DNA of 64,000 nt from Epiperipatus broadwayi (GCA_028023455.1 JAQFVV010000018.1:11304771-11368770), one strand, 5' to 3'; shown: positions 12,122 to 24,939, counted from the stretch's first letter. Made by a program: numbers and translations. Notes: generated from the letters alone by a model not told the origin.

Positions 12122-12921
12122 AATTATTGGCTATACGGTCCTTTGCCCAGATTTAGACGCTTCCAGTATCTGTTAGTTACGTATGATGTTTTCTCTAATT
12201 ATGTTCAAGCATATCCGGTACCACGAGCAGATTCCAGAAATGTGTTTCAGGTTTTACAAAACAAACAATACCCTGAAGTAGGTAAATCTGAAATTTTGCT
12301 ATCAGACCATGGTTCTGCATTCACGTCTAAGGAGTGGAGAGCCTGGATTCTTCGACAAGGACTAACACATCATCTCACATCGGTTCGAAACCCCCAATCT
12401 AACCTATGCGAGCATGTAATGAAAGAAATAAACTGACTATTCCGCACCTATGATTCTGAAAATCATAGAGGTTGGGTCAACAATACCAAGAAGATGACAG
12501 ATTTTATTAACCAGTCAGTTAATGAATCAACAGGTTTTATGCCAAGGCGTCTTCATTTTGGCAAACCATGCCCAGAGATTTTCAAATCCTTACCAAATGA
12601 AGATGTTTGTATTGATCAAAAATGTGACCAGCAATGTGCTCGATCAAGGTTAGCTCATATGGCCAAAATTAGAATTAGGAAGGGGCATATTCCTCATCAT
12701 AAATTTTGTAAAGGAGATCAAGTGTGGCTTAAAGTTCCTAAGCGCAGTAATGTCACATGCCAAAAGTTCCACAATTTTTCCCTTTGTATAAAGGTCCTTA
12801 TAAAATTAAGAAGAAATGTGGGGGAAATGCTTTTCTTTTAAGAGAAGGAGAAGTAATTAAAGGGACTTACAATGTGTGCCAATTAAAGCCATATATACTG
12901 CCTGACCCAGGGAAAAAATAG
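12122..12921 (+). pseudogene. Gypsy integrase core and C-terminal domain (pseudogenic)
   Basis: The core reads YGPLPR..RFQYLLVTYDVFS, then the second catalytic Asp in LLSDHGSAFTSKEW (about 12299-12340) and the third catalytic residue Glu in NPQSNLCEHVMKEI (about 12391-12430). The first catalytic Asp, expected just before LYGPLPR, is missing: a small deletion at about 12128-12136 fuses LLAI to YGPLP. A TGA at 12434-12436 interrupts the frame. The downstream part (STGF.P..LHFGKP at 12525-12570, then KGDQVWLKVPKRS) is in another frame. The last part (FPLYKGPYKIKKKCG...GTYNVCQLKPYI) is shifted again near 12775 and stops at 12919. Three breaks plus the missing Asp exclude activity. Confidence 0.88.
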
Positions 12922-14879
12922 TAAAAAGTGTTTGAGATATTAGGAGGGACCATTGATTTTCATAAAGGACTTAAGAGAATAGGGAGATTCCAATTAGTAC
13001 AGTGTGGTTAAAATTTTGTGAAGTGAGACATAAACATAGTAGTGGGGAATAGACAGACTAGTTTGCTATTATTAGTTGACCATGTGTTTCTTTGCCACTT
13101 GGAATAACAATTTTTAAAGGTATAAGTAAAATCATTTTTTTTAACAATTTTTTTTTGTTTGTTCCTCTAATTACAGGAATGTGAAGTGGGAAATCTGTAG
13201 TACATATTTAACATCACTGCCTGATGACATTACATACCTTTAAAGTAGGGTTGAACCTTTTTATATGTTTATTTGGTCATCCAGGAATGTTAAGCACACA
13301 CATATACACATATCACTTCCACCCTGTTTATTTAAGAAAAGGTTATGTGTAACCAGTTGAATTATTATTTTAGCTTAAGTATATTTTATTTTCAAGCTTG
13401 TAAATTCCCTTCACTTAGATAATTGTGTATGTGTGTATATGTATTACAGATATAAAAATAAATATAATTAATGTAGAGCTAAAGCAATGCCAGAAATTCT
13501 AAAAAGTATTATTACAATTTAAAAATGTCATTCTCATTTCAAGTCAAACCAAAAATCATATTTTAAAGTTATTTGCAATTTTAAAAATATGTTTAAATAA
13601 TCTGCTTTCTAGAACGTATTGTTTACATCTTCCAATATTGCTAAATTTCAAGTATAGGAGGAGCAGAAGTTCTAGGAATGCACAGAAAAAGTTCAAATCA
13701 CTCTTCTCTCTGGTATTTGGGTAGAGAGTGGAAACAATATGAACTGTGAGTAAAAACAATTTGCCTCCCTGATCTTAAATCATCTCTGTCCTGCCTTCTG
13801 CTATGCCATCCTACTTGAGAACTGTTATGTTTAATTTTAAAGAATATTGGAAGATGCCTACCATTATTTTATTAATATTGTGCCTTGCTAAACTTTGTAT
13901 ACATTATTATAAGTGGCCACCATAACTTCTAAAGGTAATCCTTTTTGCAGAAGAATAAACTCTGAATTCTCCTCACTTCATTTCTTTCCTAAATCTTAAT
14001 TGTAATCAGAATGTAATATTTATTTATTTTATAACTAAAAAAAATTTGACTATAAACTTAATTATCATTAAATTTGTGATTTGCTCTCTTAAGTTTTTAA
14101 ACTCATTCTTTGAAACGCTAAGCACAGAATTATGTACTTTAAATCTATCATTAGCTTTTAAGTTTCACACTCTAATTATTTTATTTTATGCGATAAAACT
14201 TATTTAAAATATATATCTTATTAAATTAGTTTTAGTATGCTAATGTTTTAATCTAGTGAACTTATATTATTTCAATCATCATTTCGATATTTTTGGAATA
14301 TTTAAATAGTTAAACATAAAATTTCTTATTGAACACTGTTCGCTTGGTTAAATATTTTGAAATTATGCTTAATGGCGGATTGTTTAAAAATTATATCACT
14401 ATCAATATTTAAATGCAATTTATGTTTTTTTAATAAATTTGATTATTAATATATTTTAATAACTATTTATTACTTATATGCGATTATGAGTTAAATTAAT
14501 TATAATATATTGTCGTTTAGGAATACTTGGGCTTGTTAAATAGGAAAAATAATATTTTTCCCTCATCTATATTTGACATCGTAAATTTATTAAAGTTATA
14601 CATACGATGCTGAGTGGGTTATTATTTTATCATGGTGTTATGCATGCTATTATTGCTTTATTTAAGCTTAAATTATTTCATTAGTCATTTAAAACTTAAG
14701 CCATATTCGCGTTGCTTACCTATGATAGCATTTTAAAGAATTATATTTTGCTTTATCATATTTACTCATCCGAACTCCGGATATTCTTCATGTAACTCGT
14801 ATAGGAATGAGGTTTAGTATAACCAATCTCAAGATAAACATTAGAGTATTAAGGCTCTGCATGTGAAATGTCAGAGGGT
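12922..14879. other. Unassigned AT-rich DNA up to the assembly gap
   Basis: A purine patch (AGGAGGGA near 12943-12950) could be a polypurine tract of the Gypsy element, but no LTR beginning with TG and repeated elsewhere could be defined. Nothing else is recognised. Confidence 0.45.
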
Positions 14880-15379
14880 NNNNNNNNNNNNNNNNNNNNN
14901 NNNNNNNNNNNNNNNNNNNNNNNNNNNNNNNNNNNNNNNNNNNNNNNNNNNNNNNNNNNNNNNNNNNNNNNNNNNNNNNNNNNNNNNNNNNNNNNNNNNN
15001 NNNNNNNNNNNNNNNNNNNNNNNNNNNNNNNNNNNNNNNNNNNNNNNNNNNNNNNNNNNNNNNNNNNNNNNNNNNNNNNNNNNNNNNNNNNNNNNNNNNN
15101 NNNNNNNNNNNNNNNNNNNNNNNNNNNNNNNNNNNNNNNNNNNNNNNNNNNNNNNNNNNNNNNNNNNNNNNNNNNNNNNNNNNNNNNNNNNNNNNNNNNN
15201 NNNNNNNNNNNNNNNNNNNNNNNNNNNNNNNNNNNNNNNNNNNNNNNNNNNNNNNNNNNNNNNNNNNNNNNNNNNNNNNNNNNNNNNNNNNNNNNNNNNN
15301 NNNNNNNNNNNNNNNNNNNNNNNNNNNNNNNNNNNNNNNNNNNNNNNNNNNNNNNNNNNNNNNNNNNNNNNNNNNNNNN
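14880..15379. other. Assembly gap, 500 N
   Basis: Exactly 500 unknown bases, the size of a conventional scaffold gap, so the true distance is unknown. It begins right after GTCAGAGGGT and ends at a TATATATAAG run. Open frames spanning the gap are artefacts. Confidence 0.98.
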
Positions 15380-15437
15380 TATATATAAGAAGGATATATT
15401 CTGAGTAGTAATAATTTTTTAACGTTTTTATTATGTA

Positions 15438-15747
15438 AATTCCATTTTTGATGTATTGAATAACAAATCAAAATTTCCCCCACCAATTCTTCCCATTTCT
15501 CTAGCTGTCTCATCATCATTATTAGAAAGTTTGATAATTAAAATATGTTTATGTATTCTATTTTCAAACTCTAGCTGTACCCTTGTGTTAATAGAATGTT
15601 TGATAATTAAAATACATTTATATATCACATTTTTAATTTTTGATATATTGAATATCAAATAAAATTTTTACTCGCTAATTCTCTCCATTTTTCTAGTTGT
15701 CCCTTTGCATTAGTAGAAAATTTGATAAATAAAATGTATTTACATAA
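15438..15747. repeat. Decayed tandem repeat, about 2.5 copies
   Basis: 15438-15557 and 15636-15747 share the order TTTTTGAT(G/A)TATTGAATA, CAATTCT or TAATTCT, a (C)TAG(C/T)TGTC block and (A/T)TTGATAA(T/A)TAAAAT. A partial copy (CTAGCTGTACCC to ATTAAAATACATTT) sits between them at 15571-15625. Divergence is high. Confidence 0.65.
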
Positions 15748-16079
15748 TATTTACATGAAACAATTATCAACAGTAGTGTTACAAAAAATATAAATTTTAT
15801 TAAATTCAATATATAATCATTCTAAAATAAATTATTTTATATTTCTTATGTGATAATTTTTAAAATGACTGTAAAATTTTAACATCGATACAATATATGC
15901 AAGTGAGAAATTAAATACATAATCCTAATGAAGTTTAAATAATTTAAAATATATTTATTCAATAAAATTTTACCTGGATTATTAAAAACTAATATCTTTA
16001 TTTTTGTAGTATGTATTTTAATACACAGACCACAACAGCTTATTATATTATGTGAGAATATATTTAAAGGGAATTGGTA

Positions 16080-16310
16080 AAAGTTTATTAAATTCAGTAC
16101 TTCTTGCTGTATTTGCAGCATTTAAAAATTTACTTATGTGTTAAATATATTTAAACTGATATTCTAAAAGTATATCAATTTTATAGTAAAAGTTTCTCAA
16201 ATTCAGTAGTATTTCTCTTGCTGAACTGATGCCATTTTAAATTTTACTTTAACACATGCTAAATATATATTTAAACTGAAATCCTAAAAGTTTATCAAAT
16301 TCATTATTAT
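16080..16310. repeat. Decayed tandem duplication, unit about 110-125 bp
   Basis: Copy 1 (about 16080-16187) and copy 2 (about 16188-16310) share AAAGTTT.T.AAATTCAGTA, CTTGCTG and ATATTTAAACTGA.AT.CTAAAAGT in the same order. A related segment also recurs at about 15935-15990 and 16325-16400 (AATTTAAAATATATTTA), so the whole 15.4-16.4 kb stretch appears to be built of old duplications. Confidence 0.6.
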
Positions 16311-17091
16311 AACTACTTGTTTATAAATGCAATTTAATTAATTTAAAATATATTTACAAAATCAAATTTTACATTATTTAACCAAAAACTATACTTTTTA
16401 TTTTAAAAAATTTCCAACTCTGTAATCTTTTAATCAGTGTTGCTCTCTTTTTGGGTTTTTACATGTCATTTGAAAACAATTACAATATTTGGTAGTTGTC
16501 GAACAGCCACCATATCCCACTGGATGGCGTCATTTTCATGCTAAAACACATAAAAATATCATTTCCGCGGCCGACATGTTCGAACCTGCGTTTTCTATAA
16601 TACAACTTTTTGTTGTGCTACAGATTGCAGGCCGCTATGTTGCATCGCAGTACAGCATACGTCGCATCGCAGCAAATACATTTTCCAAATTCGCACAGTT
16701 TATAAAATGGTTACGGCTTGGTGAGAGGGTGTGCTTTTTTTAATTGGATGGAAATGTTGTTTTCATTGGATTTGTATTTATTTTAAAGTATTGAAATGTT
16801 CAGATTTTGTAAAATAATAATTAACAGACTTTTTACACGTAGTGTATTGAAGTTTTAAGTGGTAAATGTTGACGAGATATATGTATAAAGTGAGTTGGAA
16901 TTAGGTAATGCATCAAGTAACGTACTGTTCATAGCATTCCACGAGACAAACAAAATTGTACCATGTGTATATTTTTGAAATTAAAAAGAGCGTTAACACA
17001 AAAATATCCAGTAAGAAAAGTACAATTGTACACTGTTTTTTTAAATGTCATAAAAAGCATATATTATAAACATGTTTAATAAGTAAAGAAG

Positions 17092-17097
<6 letters not shown>

Positions 17098-17132
<35 letters not shown>
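17098..17132. repeat. (TA)n microsatellite
   Basis: An uninterrupted AT dinucleotide run inside the 1.4-kb inverted-repeat element. Confidence 0.95.
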
Positions 17133-17143
<11 letters not shown>

Positions 17144-17303
17144 TAAAAAAGTTTTAGTTTCTTTCTTTTCTCTGACTACTGTTATACTTTATTGAATATA
17201 GTTTACGTTTATTGTTATCATTTATTTTATAGATGTTAGTAAAAAAAAATATTTACAAAAATACAATTTGATATTTTTTATTTTAGCATTACAAACAACA
17301 GAA

Positions 17304-17352
17304 CACTAACTCTAAACCTAACCCTAAAACTAACCCTAAACCTAACCATAAC
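17304..17352 (-). repeat. Interstitial telomere-like repeat (TTAGGG family)
   Basis: The + strand shows alternating CTAACCCTAAA and CCTAAACCTAACC words, the complement of degenerate TTAGGG/TTTAGGG repeats, about 49 bp long. It lies within the 1.4-kb inverted-repeat element, so it was probably carried or captured by the element rather than marking a chromosome end. Confidence 0.8.
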
Positions 17353-17899
17353 AACTTTTACTTTTAGTTGTCATTCTATTTGAAATAAAAAATAGCAGTA
17401 ATATCTGTTTGCCTGTAAAAAAAAAAAAAAAAGTAAAACAAAGACTAAAAAAGTAAAAAATAGTGTAATATCTGTTTTTCTGTAGAAATAAAATGTAAAA
17501 GGAAGACTAAGAATTTTTACTTTTTATTTCGATTATGAGTTTTTAAACAACAAAAAAAAAAAAAGCCATAACCCCAGTAAAAAAATCTCCGATAGAAAAT
17601 TGATTTTTCTAATAAAAAGCAAACTAAAAAAGACGAATCAAATTGTAATTTGTTTATTTTATTTTACATTTATTATTATCATTTAATTTGTATACATTAA
17701 TAAAAAATAATATTTAAAATTAAATAATATTTAAAAAAGACGTTTTTCCTTTGTTTTTATTTTCACATTACAAAAAACACATCAAAATGATTATAATTAA
17801 CGGCTCGGAAATGATCATATTTTATAGTTTAAGTGTGAAAACTGCGCCATCGAGTGGGATATAGTGGCTATTCGACGACAATCCAATATTTTCCCACAC

Positions 17900-18620
17900 A
17901 TTTTTATATTACAAATTACAATTTTTTTAAAAAAAAACAAAGCATAAAAATGTATATGTTAGTAAAATTCTATATAAAAAAAGAACAGAAAATCTTGCAA
18001 GATTCTTAAAGATTGGTGCAATAAATATTTATTGACTTAAGAAGTCATAAACAAACAAACAAACTTTCACATTTATATATTAATATAGATATCCTACAAT
18101 TATTATATTTATTCTTCTGTAATTGCACCAGATTCCTAACACTTTCTATTCAAAACTGGTTTTCTCATTTTTCTTTCTTTAACTAGTCTGTCTTTATAAG
18201 GTCTCACATTTTTTATTTCAAATTTTAAATGCTTGATTCTTTCATATGTTTGTATATGTAAAAAAATTATCTATTAAATGCTGGTTTAATCTAGTTTTAA
18301 AGCATTTATTTTTGTTTATACATATAAAACATTTTTATTATCTCTCATACATTCTAAGCAATTTGCAATATTAGTGCCATTCATATTTTCCAATCCTTAC
18401 TTTTTTTAAATATTTATTAATTTATCTAAATTTATCTCCTATTTATATATTGCAAATTACAAATTTTTTAAAAACAATTAAAGCAAAAATTTATATGTTA
18501 GTAAAATTCTATACAAAAAATGAAAGAAAATCATGCAAGAATCTTCAAGATTGGTGCAATTATTTGTTCAGTTATAAAGTCATAAACAAACTTTAACATT
18601 TTTATATTAATATAGATTGC
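17900..18620. repeat. Direct repeat of about 185 bp, copies at 17900-18091 and 18441-18620
   Basis: Both copies run through TATTACAAATTACAA or TATTGCAAATTACAA, ATGTTAGTAAAATTCTATA, CTTCAAGATTGGTGCAAT or TTAAAGATTGGTGCAAT, AGTCATAAACAAAC and TATTAATATAGAT. They are separated by about 350 bp. Copy 1 begins within a few bases of the right end of the 1.4-kb inverted-repeat element, which may therefore have inserted at the edge of this repeat. Confidence 0.8.
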
Positions 18621-21600
18621 TAGTAAACTAAAACAAAAATTATGTAAGAAAGTTTGATAATGTTTTGTATGTTATATTCTTTTCCTAACCCACAATATCA
18701 ATTTCAGTCAAGTACTTTCTCAGTAGTAGATATCAATTATTTAATAATTTAAAAATATTTGGTGACAATTTATTTGATTGAATTGGAAATTATGTGGTGC
18801 ATATTGTTTTATTATGTATATATAGAAAATATTTGATACATTATATTTATGTAATTAAGTTTCAATTTTTAAACTTTTTTAATTTTGAAAAGCATTCATT
18901 TCCTATACCAAAATTAATTTAGCATTGCTGGAGGAGTGCATCAGAAGTATTTATAATGAGAAATAATGCAAAAACTAGAAAATAGAAATTGATAGATGAT
19001 CATAAAATAATAATTTGATCGGGAGTCAAAAGTCTACCCATCAATTTTCATGAAGCAAATAATTTCATCTTCATTTTCAAAGTTCTAAAGTATTATTACT
19101 ATATTTTCTTTTTTTAATTTATATCTTCTGCTTTTTTTTTTCACAATACAAAATAAGTGGGGAAAAAGTTCTTTGATAAGTTTTCTAAACTAGAAAAAAG
19201 ATAACACAAAAATAGTTTTATTATTGAAACTACTATGTTATATATGTACTCATTTTTCAAAATATACACATTTGTTTTTGTATACATTTGCTTAAATGAA
19301 AACATATATATATTATTATTATTATTATTATTATTAAAATAACAACAACAAAAACTTACCTAATGTCAAGTAAAGTAATAAATGTCAAAAAGTAATAGTA
19401 AATTCATTTGAAAGCTTTTTAAATAAATGCATTTAGGCTAAACTATCTTTTTAAATTCAAAATTAATATTTTTAAAAACAAGTTTTCATATTATTTTAAA
19501 TGTTTAAGAAATAATAGTTTTATCATTGTTTTAATTTTAATTGAAAAATAATTTTTTTTAATGAAAATTTTTCACTACATTTATATGCTTTTTAAAAGCT
19601 GTGCTTGCATGTGTTATTATTATTATTTTTTTTTTTTGACAAAATTTAAAATTCTTTTTATAATAATTCTGCAATGAAAATTTTGTAGTTTATTAAAGTA
19701 ACTAAATTGTTTTAATTTAATTCAAATATCTTTTGAACAATTTAATGGAAAACATTAATTTTGGTATCTTTAACTTTTATGGCTATTTCATTTTTTTTGT
19801 TGTTTAAACTAAATATTTGATAATCTTTCCATTAGCTTAAGTCTAAGAGCAATTTATATTCAATTTATTAGGTATGAGGATTTGACCTATATATAATGCA
19901 ATAGAATGGAAATGAACATTTTATATTGCAAGAAATAATATTTTCAATAAATGCTTAAACCTCATATTATTATAAAAAATTGTTATAATGTGTAGCTTTT
20001 TTTTTTTTATTAATCATATAGTCATTCTTAATATGACTATATTTTGTTTTAAGTCTGTATAAATTACTATTTTTTTTTTCTATCTTACATTATTTTTTAA
20101 TAGCATTTATTTTACAATTAATTTAAAGAGAAAAATGTGTTGTTGTTTTTTAAATATAAAGCAAGTATATACATTTTAGTTAATTTTAAAATATAATATT
20201 AAAGAACTTTAGGATTGACATTTTTAAAATTATTTTTTATTTTATTTTTGTAATTTTTAGTTTTGTTTTATTTTTAAGGGTAAACTTCTCTCCCTCACAG
20301 TTGCTAAGCAGATTCAAACAAGTTTTCAAATGCCCAAGTCACAATAAGATGGCTCAATGTAGCGGGTAAATGTCCAATTTTTACCTCTTCCTCATATATC
20401 CTTTAACTAAAAACTAAATACAGTAATTTACATTTATTTATGATGACTGAAATCATTAAATTAAATATTCTAGAGACAGCAGCAAATGAACATCTGAAAT
20501 TGGAGATTTAATATATATAAATAATAGGATTAATTAATATGAATAATAAATTTAAAATATGAGGAATGCTTTGAATAATATCGGAATCATTATTTTGTAA
20601 TGAATTTTGAGCATGAGATGCTCATGGAAATCATTGCAAGTAAAACTGCTAATAATCAAGTGTTATTATTAATTGCTACAAATTCTTTATCAATGCACTC
20701 TTTAGTGTCATAAAACTTGCTTTCCTGTAGACATCTTAACGTGTATATTATTTTAAAAAGTCATATTTATATCCTAGGTTTACATTATATTGTTCTCAAA
20801 GAAATTTGGGTTTGTAATTGGTTTGAAAACAAACATTGCATTGTATTTTATTAATTTGCTATTAAAACAGCATAGAATTATTTTAATTTTGTTTATTTTT
20901 ATAGTAATTTTTTTAAAGGAGAAAAAAAAATTATTTTAAGTCAATATTTTTTTAATCATCAGTGTAGAATATAGACAAGAATTTTAATTTGTTGATTTCA
21001 GGAATCATATGCTAATTTTTAAACTAATGTTTTAATATGTAGAATGATACTTTTTAAATTTTATTTTTAATTACTTGGATCCTGTTAAATATACTTGTAT
21101 GTATGTGTGAATGTGTAATACATACTTCACATAAATGGTGCCACCTGGACTAAAAAAGTGTTACAAATATGGTAAAAGTAACCAGATACACAGAATAGTA
21201 TACAAAACATACATACATTAATTAAAAGTAAATAATACAGTAATTTGTATTATCTTTTGGAAGTTTTTTGACATTTGAATTCTTTTTTAACAAAGTATCC
21301 CAATCTTATTAAATAATTGCATCATACAAAATTCTGTTGTTGTTTTTTTTTTTGTTGTTGTTGTTGTTGACTTAGTCACATGATACTGTATGAACAGTAC
21401 AAGAATGAAAAGTTTTTCTATCAATTCTCATTTGATTAAATAAATAAAAAAATCCCACTTTGGTTAATTGATAGGGATATAATCTCCCAAGCAACTAACT
21501 TTATTATTATTTATTTTATTATATTTGTATATTATTTTCTTACCCAGTACTCTTCTTTTTTTTTATTAGTAAGTTTTTATATTTATTTGAAGCAATTGCA

Positions 21601-21978
21601 ATTATCATTGTATGTATGTATATACAGTAAACACATGTACATATAATGTATACATTCACATATATGTGTGTGTGTCAGAGTTTGAATCAACATGTAATTT
21701 GATTTTTTTTCTAGACAAATAGTTTATAGCCAACCTAGCTAGAAAAACAATTGTTGATTGATAAATGGATATCTAATTCGATTTCTTATATAAAAAGTAA
21801 TAAAAAAGGAAAACTGTTAAATCTTTTATTAACTGACTGTTGGATAGCTTAATAAGTAATATCTTCTTTCATTTCTCTCTTTTATAGAATTCTGCTATGC
21901 CCTTATTCTGCATTAGTCAATTTTTGTTAGTTAATATTAAAACTGTTATACTTAGCCTGTCACTTTGCTATCCCAAGC
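18621..21978. other. Unassigned AT-rich DNA, with a (TTA)n run at about 19304-19336
   Basis: Only microsatellites and long T runs are recognised, including (ATT)n near 19311-19336 and a TTG/GTT run at 21337-21369. No gene signal is seen. Confidence 0.55.
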
Positions 21979-22140
21979 CAGTGTTCCCCAATCTTTTCAC
22001 ACTGTCTTTTTAACCAATTTTTATAAATTGTACCCCTTATTTTTAAAATACTGATACTTTTGTTCACTGTATATCTTAATGAAAAGTAGTAAAAATGACA
22101 TAATGAGTGAGAAAAAGAAAAATATAAAGTTAAATATACA
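21979..22140 (+). mobile_element. Possible hAT-type element end (CAGTGTTCCCCAA)
   Basis: The sequence from 21980 reads CAGTGTTCCCCAATCTTTTC, the kind of terminus found on many animal hAT elements (CAGTG.TTCCCAA..TTTTT). It is followed by text typical of such MITEs (AATTGTACCCCTTATTTTT). No complementary right end is visible within a few hundred bases, so this is a fragment. The open frame on the other strand (21960-22151) is a by-product. Confidence 0.5.
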
Positions 22141-24879
22141 AACCATAGCATCTCTAAGCAAATTTTAGCATGTGTTGCTTCTGAAATGTTGGATATCTCT
22201 TTTTTTTTATTTTGTTTGGCAGTTTCTCTAATTTTTTCAGATTTGAATTGTAAACTTTTTTTTTTTTTTGGCCTTACTGAGTATTTTCTATAAACCCCTA
22301 AAATCTTATAATAAATAAAATAATTATCTTCTGTTAGCCATTCTTAATATTCACATATTTTTACATCAGATTTTATTTTTAAGATTGATTAACATTTCTC
22401 TCTTCAGTTTATCTTTCATTTATTTCTAATTCTATAAAAATTTTCTAAAATATTTTTATAACAACTCCAACTAAAGTACAAATAAAATTGTGTAATCAAG
22501 CATTCTTAGTTCTCTAGCCATCTTATATTAATTATTTGTTGGATTAGAAGAACATGGAATAAATCAATGATAATCTCTTATAAATTATAAATTTATAAAT
22601 TTCTTATGTTTTTAAAATATCTCTGTTTTGAATGTCATCATCATCATTACTATTAAAAGACTATGGTTGTTCTAACTCCTGAATTAAAAAAAAATGGTTG
22701 AAAAACAAAGAAATAAAGACAAAATTGAATTCAGAATTGCTATGCAAATAATTAAAGGATGGAAATGTGATGGGCGTGAAGAAGTAAGCACATTGTCACA
22801 GTTAGTGTAGAGAGATGAGAAATGACATGAAAGATTCAGAATGGCTGGGTCCTTTATTAATTTAAATGAATAAAGATATTTAAAAAAAAAGAAAGAAAAA
22901 GAGTAATGAAGATTAATTTTGTTACAGATATTAATAATAATTATTAATGTATTACATTTTTAGATAACTTTCTTTCTTCTTTCATTTAGTCATTTTTATT
23001 ACACTAATTAATAAATATTTAACTAAATAAAAAAGGCAATATAAATAATATACAAGAAGTAATATGTAAGAAATGCATTAATCAAGAAACTAAAAATAAA
23101 TAAAAAATCAATTTTGAAAAAATATATATAAATCTTTACTATCATTTGCAAAAATTATTTATTTTAAAAGTTATAAAATTATATATGAAAATTAAAAAAT
23201 ATTTAACTAAAATAAATGTAATAATTAATATGATGTGCTTATCTTCCAAAAATGTTTATAGAATAACTTATAATAATGAGAAAAAAATAAAAATATAAAA
23301 CTTAGCAAATACCGCAAAACATAATTTACCAGTAAGCATTCAAAATGTTGGCATAAAAATAATATTACACATATTTTATGAAGTTTATATATATACTTTT
23401 TTTTATTAGCTTCAAGGTGTTAAAAAAACTTACATCTTAGAAACAATCAAAGTGAATAGAGCAAAAGAGAAATAATTAGAACTGGCTAATTTAAATTGTT
23501 ATAGAAAAAATGTCAATTGTGTTCAGAAAGTTAATTTGAATCATTGAAAAAGAGGAAATAGAAAATAAATTCAGGAATATTATTATTTGATAGCATTTAG
23601 AATTTTTTAAAAAGCTTTTTAAATACATAAGATCACAGTCAAGTTAGTAAAACTCCAATTGTAAATTTATGTAGGAATTTAGATTTTTTTTTTTTTTTCC
23701 ATGTAAAATTTATTTGTTTATTCTTTTTTTAAATTTGGATTAATTATATTTCGCCATTAATAGGAGTTTTTTTTTTTTTGGTTCTTCTGAGCTTTCAATT
23801 AAACCAAGATGGCAAACCTTATTTTTGATAAATGTAGTTTTGAGGGTCTATAATTTACCAATGTGTTAGTTGTTAAATTAAAACAAAATTAATAAATCGA
23901 TTGTTAAATTTAAAAAAAGGAATAAATTCTGATAAATTTCATTAAGAAGCTTTATTTCAATTTTTTTTTTAAATTATAACATGATAAGCAATAAACATAA
24001 AAATAAACAAGACACTTTTATAGTACTGTGTACTTTGGTTCAATTCAGCATGTTTCTTTTTGTGGGCAGTTTTTTGGTAAATTATCATAATGATAAAAAT
24101 TTGGGACCTTCCTGTCTAGAATGTGTTGCAGTGGACTATTTCTAAAGGTACAGGATCCTGCCTTCCCTTAAAGTATGCATTAATGATCACAATATGATTG
24201 CATTACATCAACATGAGTAAATTATAAATATTGTATTTATATATTTTATTTTTCTGTTAATAAGTTAATCCAAAAAAAAGAAAAAGAAAATAAACTGTAA
24301 ATATTGTAATTAATTTTTTCACAATGATTTCTTTTTAAAAAATAACAGTAATAAAACATAAAATGTAATTATTAAATATGATGTTTCCTAGTAGGCATTT
24401 TTTTTGTAAACATTTTTTGAAGGCCCCCGAAACTGTAAATTTATCAAAAATACAGGGTGCCATGTTGATTTAATTGAAAACTCACAACTACCTTTTTTTT
24501 TACATATATATATATTATATCTAGATGTATTTTTTTTATATATAAACTTGTCTGTATTTCTAATCTAACTATATTGAGTTTGATATTTTTCCTGTAACAG
24601 TTTTTTTTATAAAAAGTCTTTTTCTTGTAATTTCATTATTTTAGTTATTGTTTTATTTGTTTTTTTTTATTTTGTTTATTTTTATTTTTTGAATGTTTTA
24701 TTTCTAATATTTGTAATGGTTAGCAGCAGTATGATTGCAATCATATCTAACAATTCAAACTTCATGGGAGTAAACAATCATAAGCGACTTTCATGTACTA
24801 AGATGAACATTTTGTAAATAGGCAGTGCATTTATTTATATGATTGCAAGTAATTGACATCTAATAATAATAAATGCTAC

Positions 24880-24880
<1 letters not shown>
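22141..24880. other. Unassigned AT-rich DNA
   Basis: No gene, RNA or structured repeat is recognised; there are many T or A runs of 8-14 bases. Confidence 0.55.
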
Positions 24881-24914
<34 letters not shown>

Positions 24915-24939
24915 CATCATCATCATCATCATCATCATC
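24881..24939. repeat. Compound (TAA)n(TCA)n microsatellite
   Basis: About 33 bp of TAA repeats pass directly into about 26 bp of TCA/ATC repeats. The overlapping open frame that reads as poly-Ile is an artefact of this run. Confidence 0.95.

Larger units (their letters stand above)
11202..12921 (+). mobile_element. Gypsy/Ty3-type LTR retrotransposon, decayed 3' half of pol
   Basis: Contiguous remnants in pol order on one strand: the reverse-transcriptase connection and RNase H, an H2C2 zinc finger, the integrase core and an integrase C-terminal domain, ending at TAG 12919-12921. Gag, protease and most of the reverse transcriptase are missing upstream, and I found no matching LTR pair. Several stops and frameshifts make it non-functional. 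The integrase wording (YGPLPR, LSDHG..FTS..W, NPQSN.CE) is that of the animal Gypsy group whose intact copies read IDLYGPLPR at the first catalytic site. Confidence 0.9.
16482..17895. mobile_element. 1.4-kb element with about 90-bp terminal inverted repeats
   Basis: The left end (about 16482-16573) is the reverse complement of the right end (about 17798-17895). Shared words are GTCGAACAGCCACCATATCC (left) against GTCGAATAGCCACTATATCC (right, complemented), then the CACT.GATGGCG block and ATCATTTCCG. The left terminal 250 bp is rich in CpG (for example GCGGCCGAC, ACGTCGCATCGCAG), unlike the rest of the window. The interior holds a (TA)n run, A/T-rich filler and a TTAGGG-like stretch, but no transposase, so it is non-autonomous. 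I could not fix a target duplication. The frame at 16489-16743 overlaps the terminal repeat and is not a convincing protein. Confidence 0.72.

Noticed and set aside
14788-15519. Long open frames across the N run on both strands
   Set aside because: They exist only because N codons are read as open; the gap carries no sequence.
16489-16743. 84-residue frame with mixed composition
   Set aside because: It overlaps the terminal inverted repeat of the 1.4-kb element, has no recognisable domain, and its non-AT composition is explained by the CpG-rich end.
17304-17352. Chromosome end or fusion point
   Set aside because: The telomere-like stretch is short, degenerate and lies inside a mobile element.
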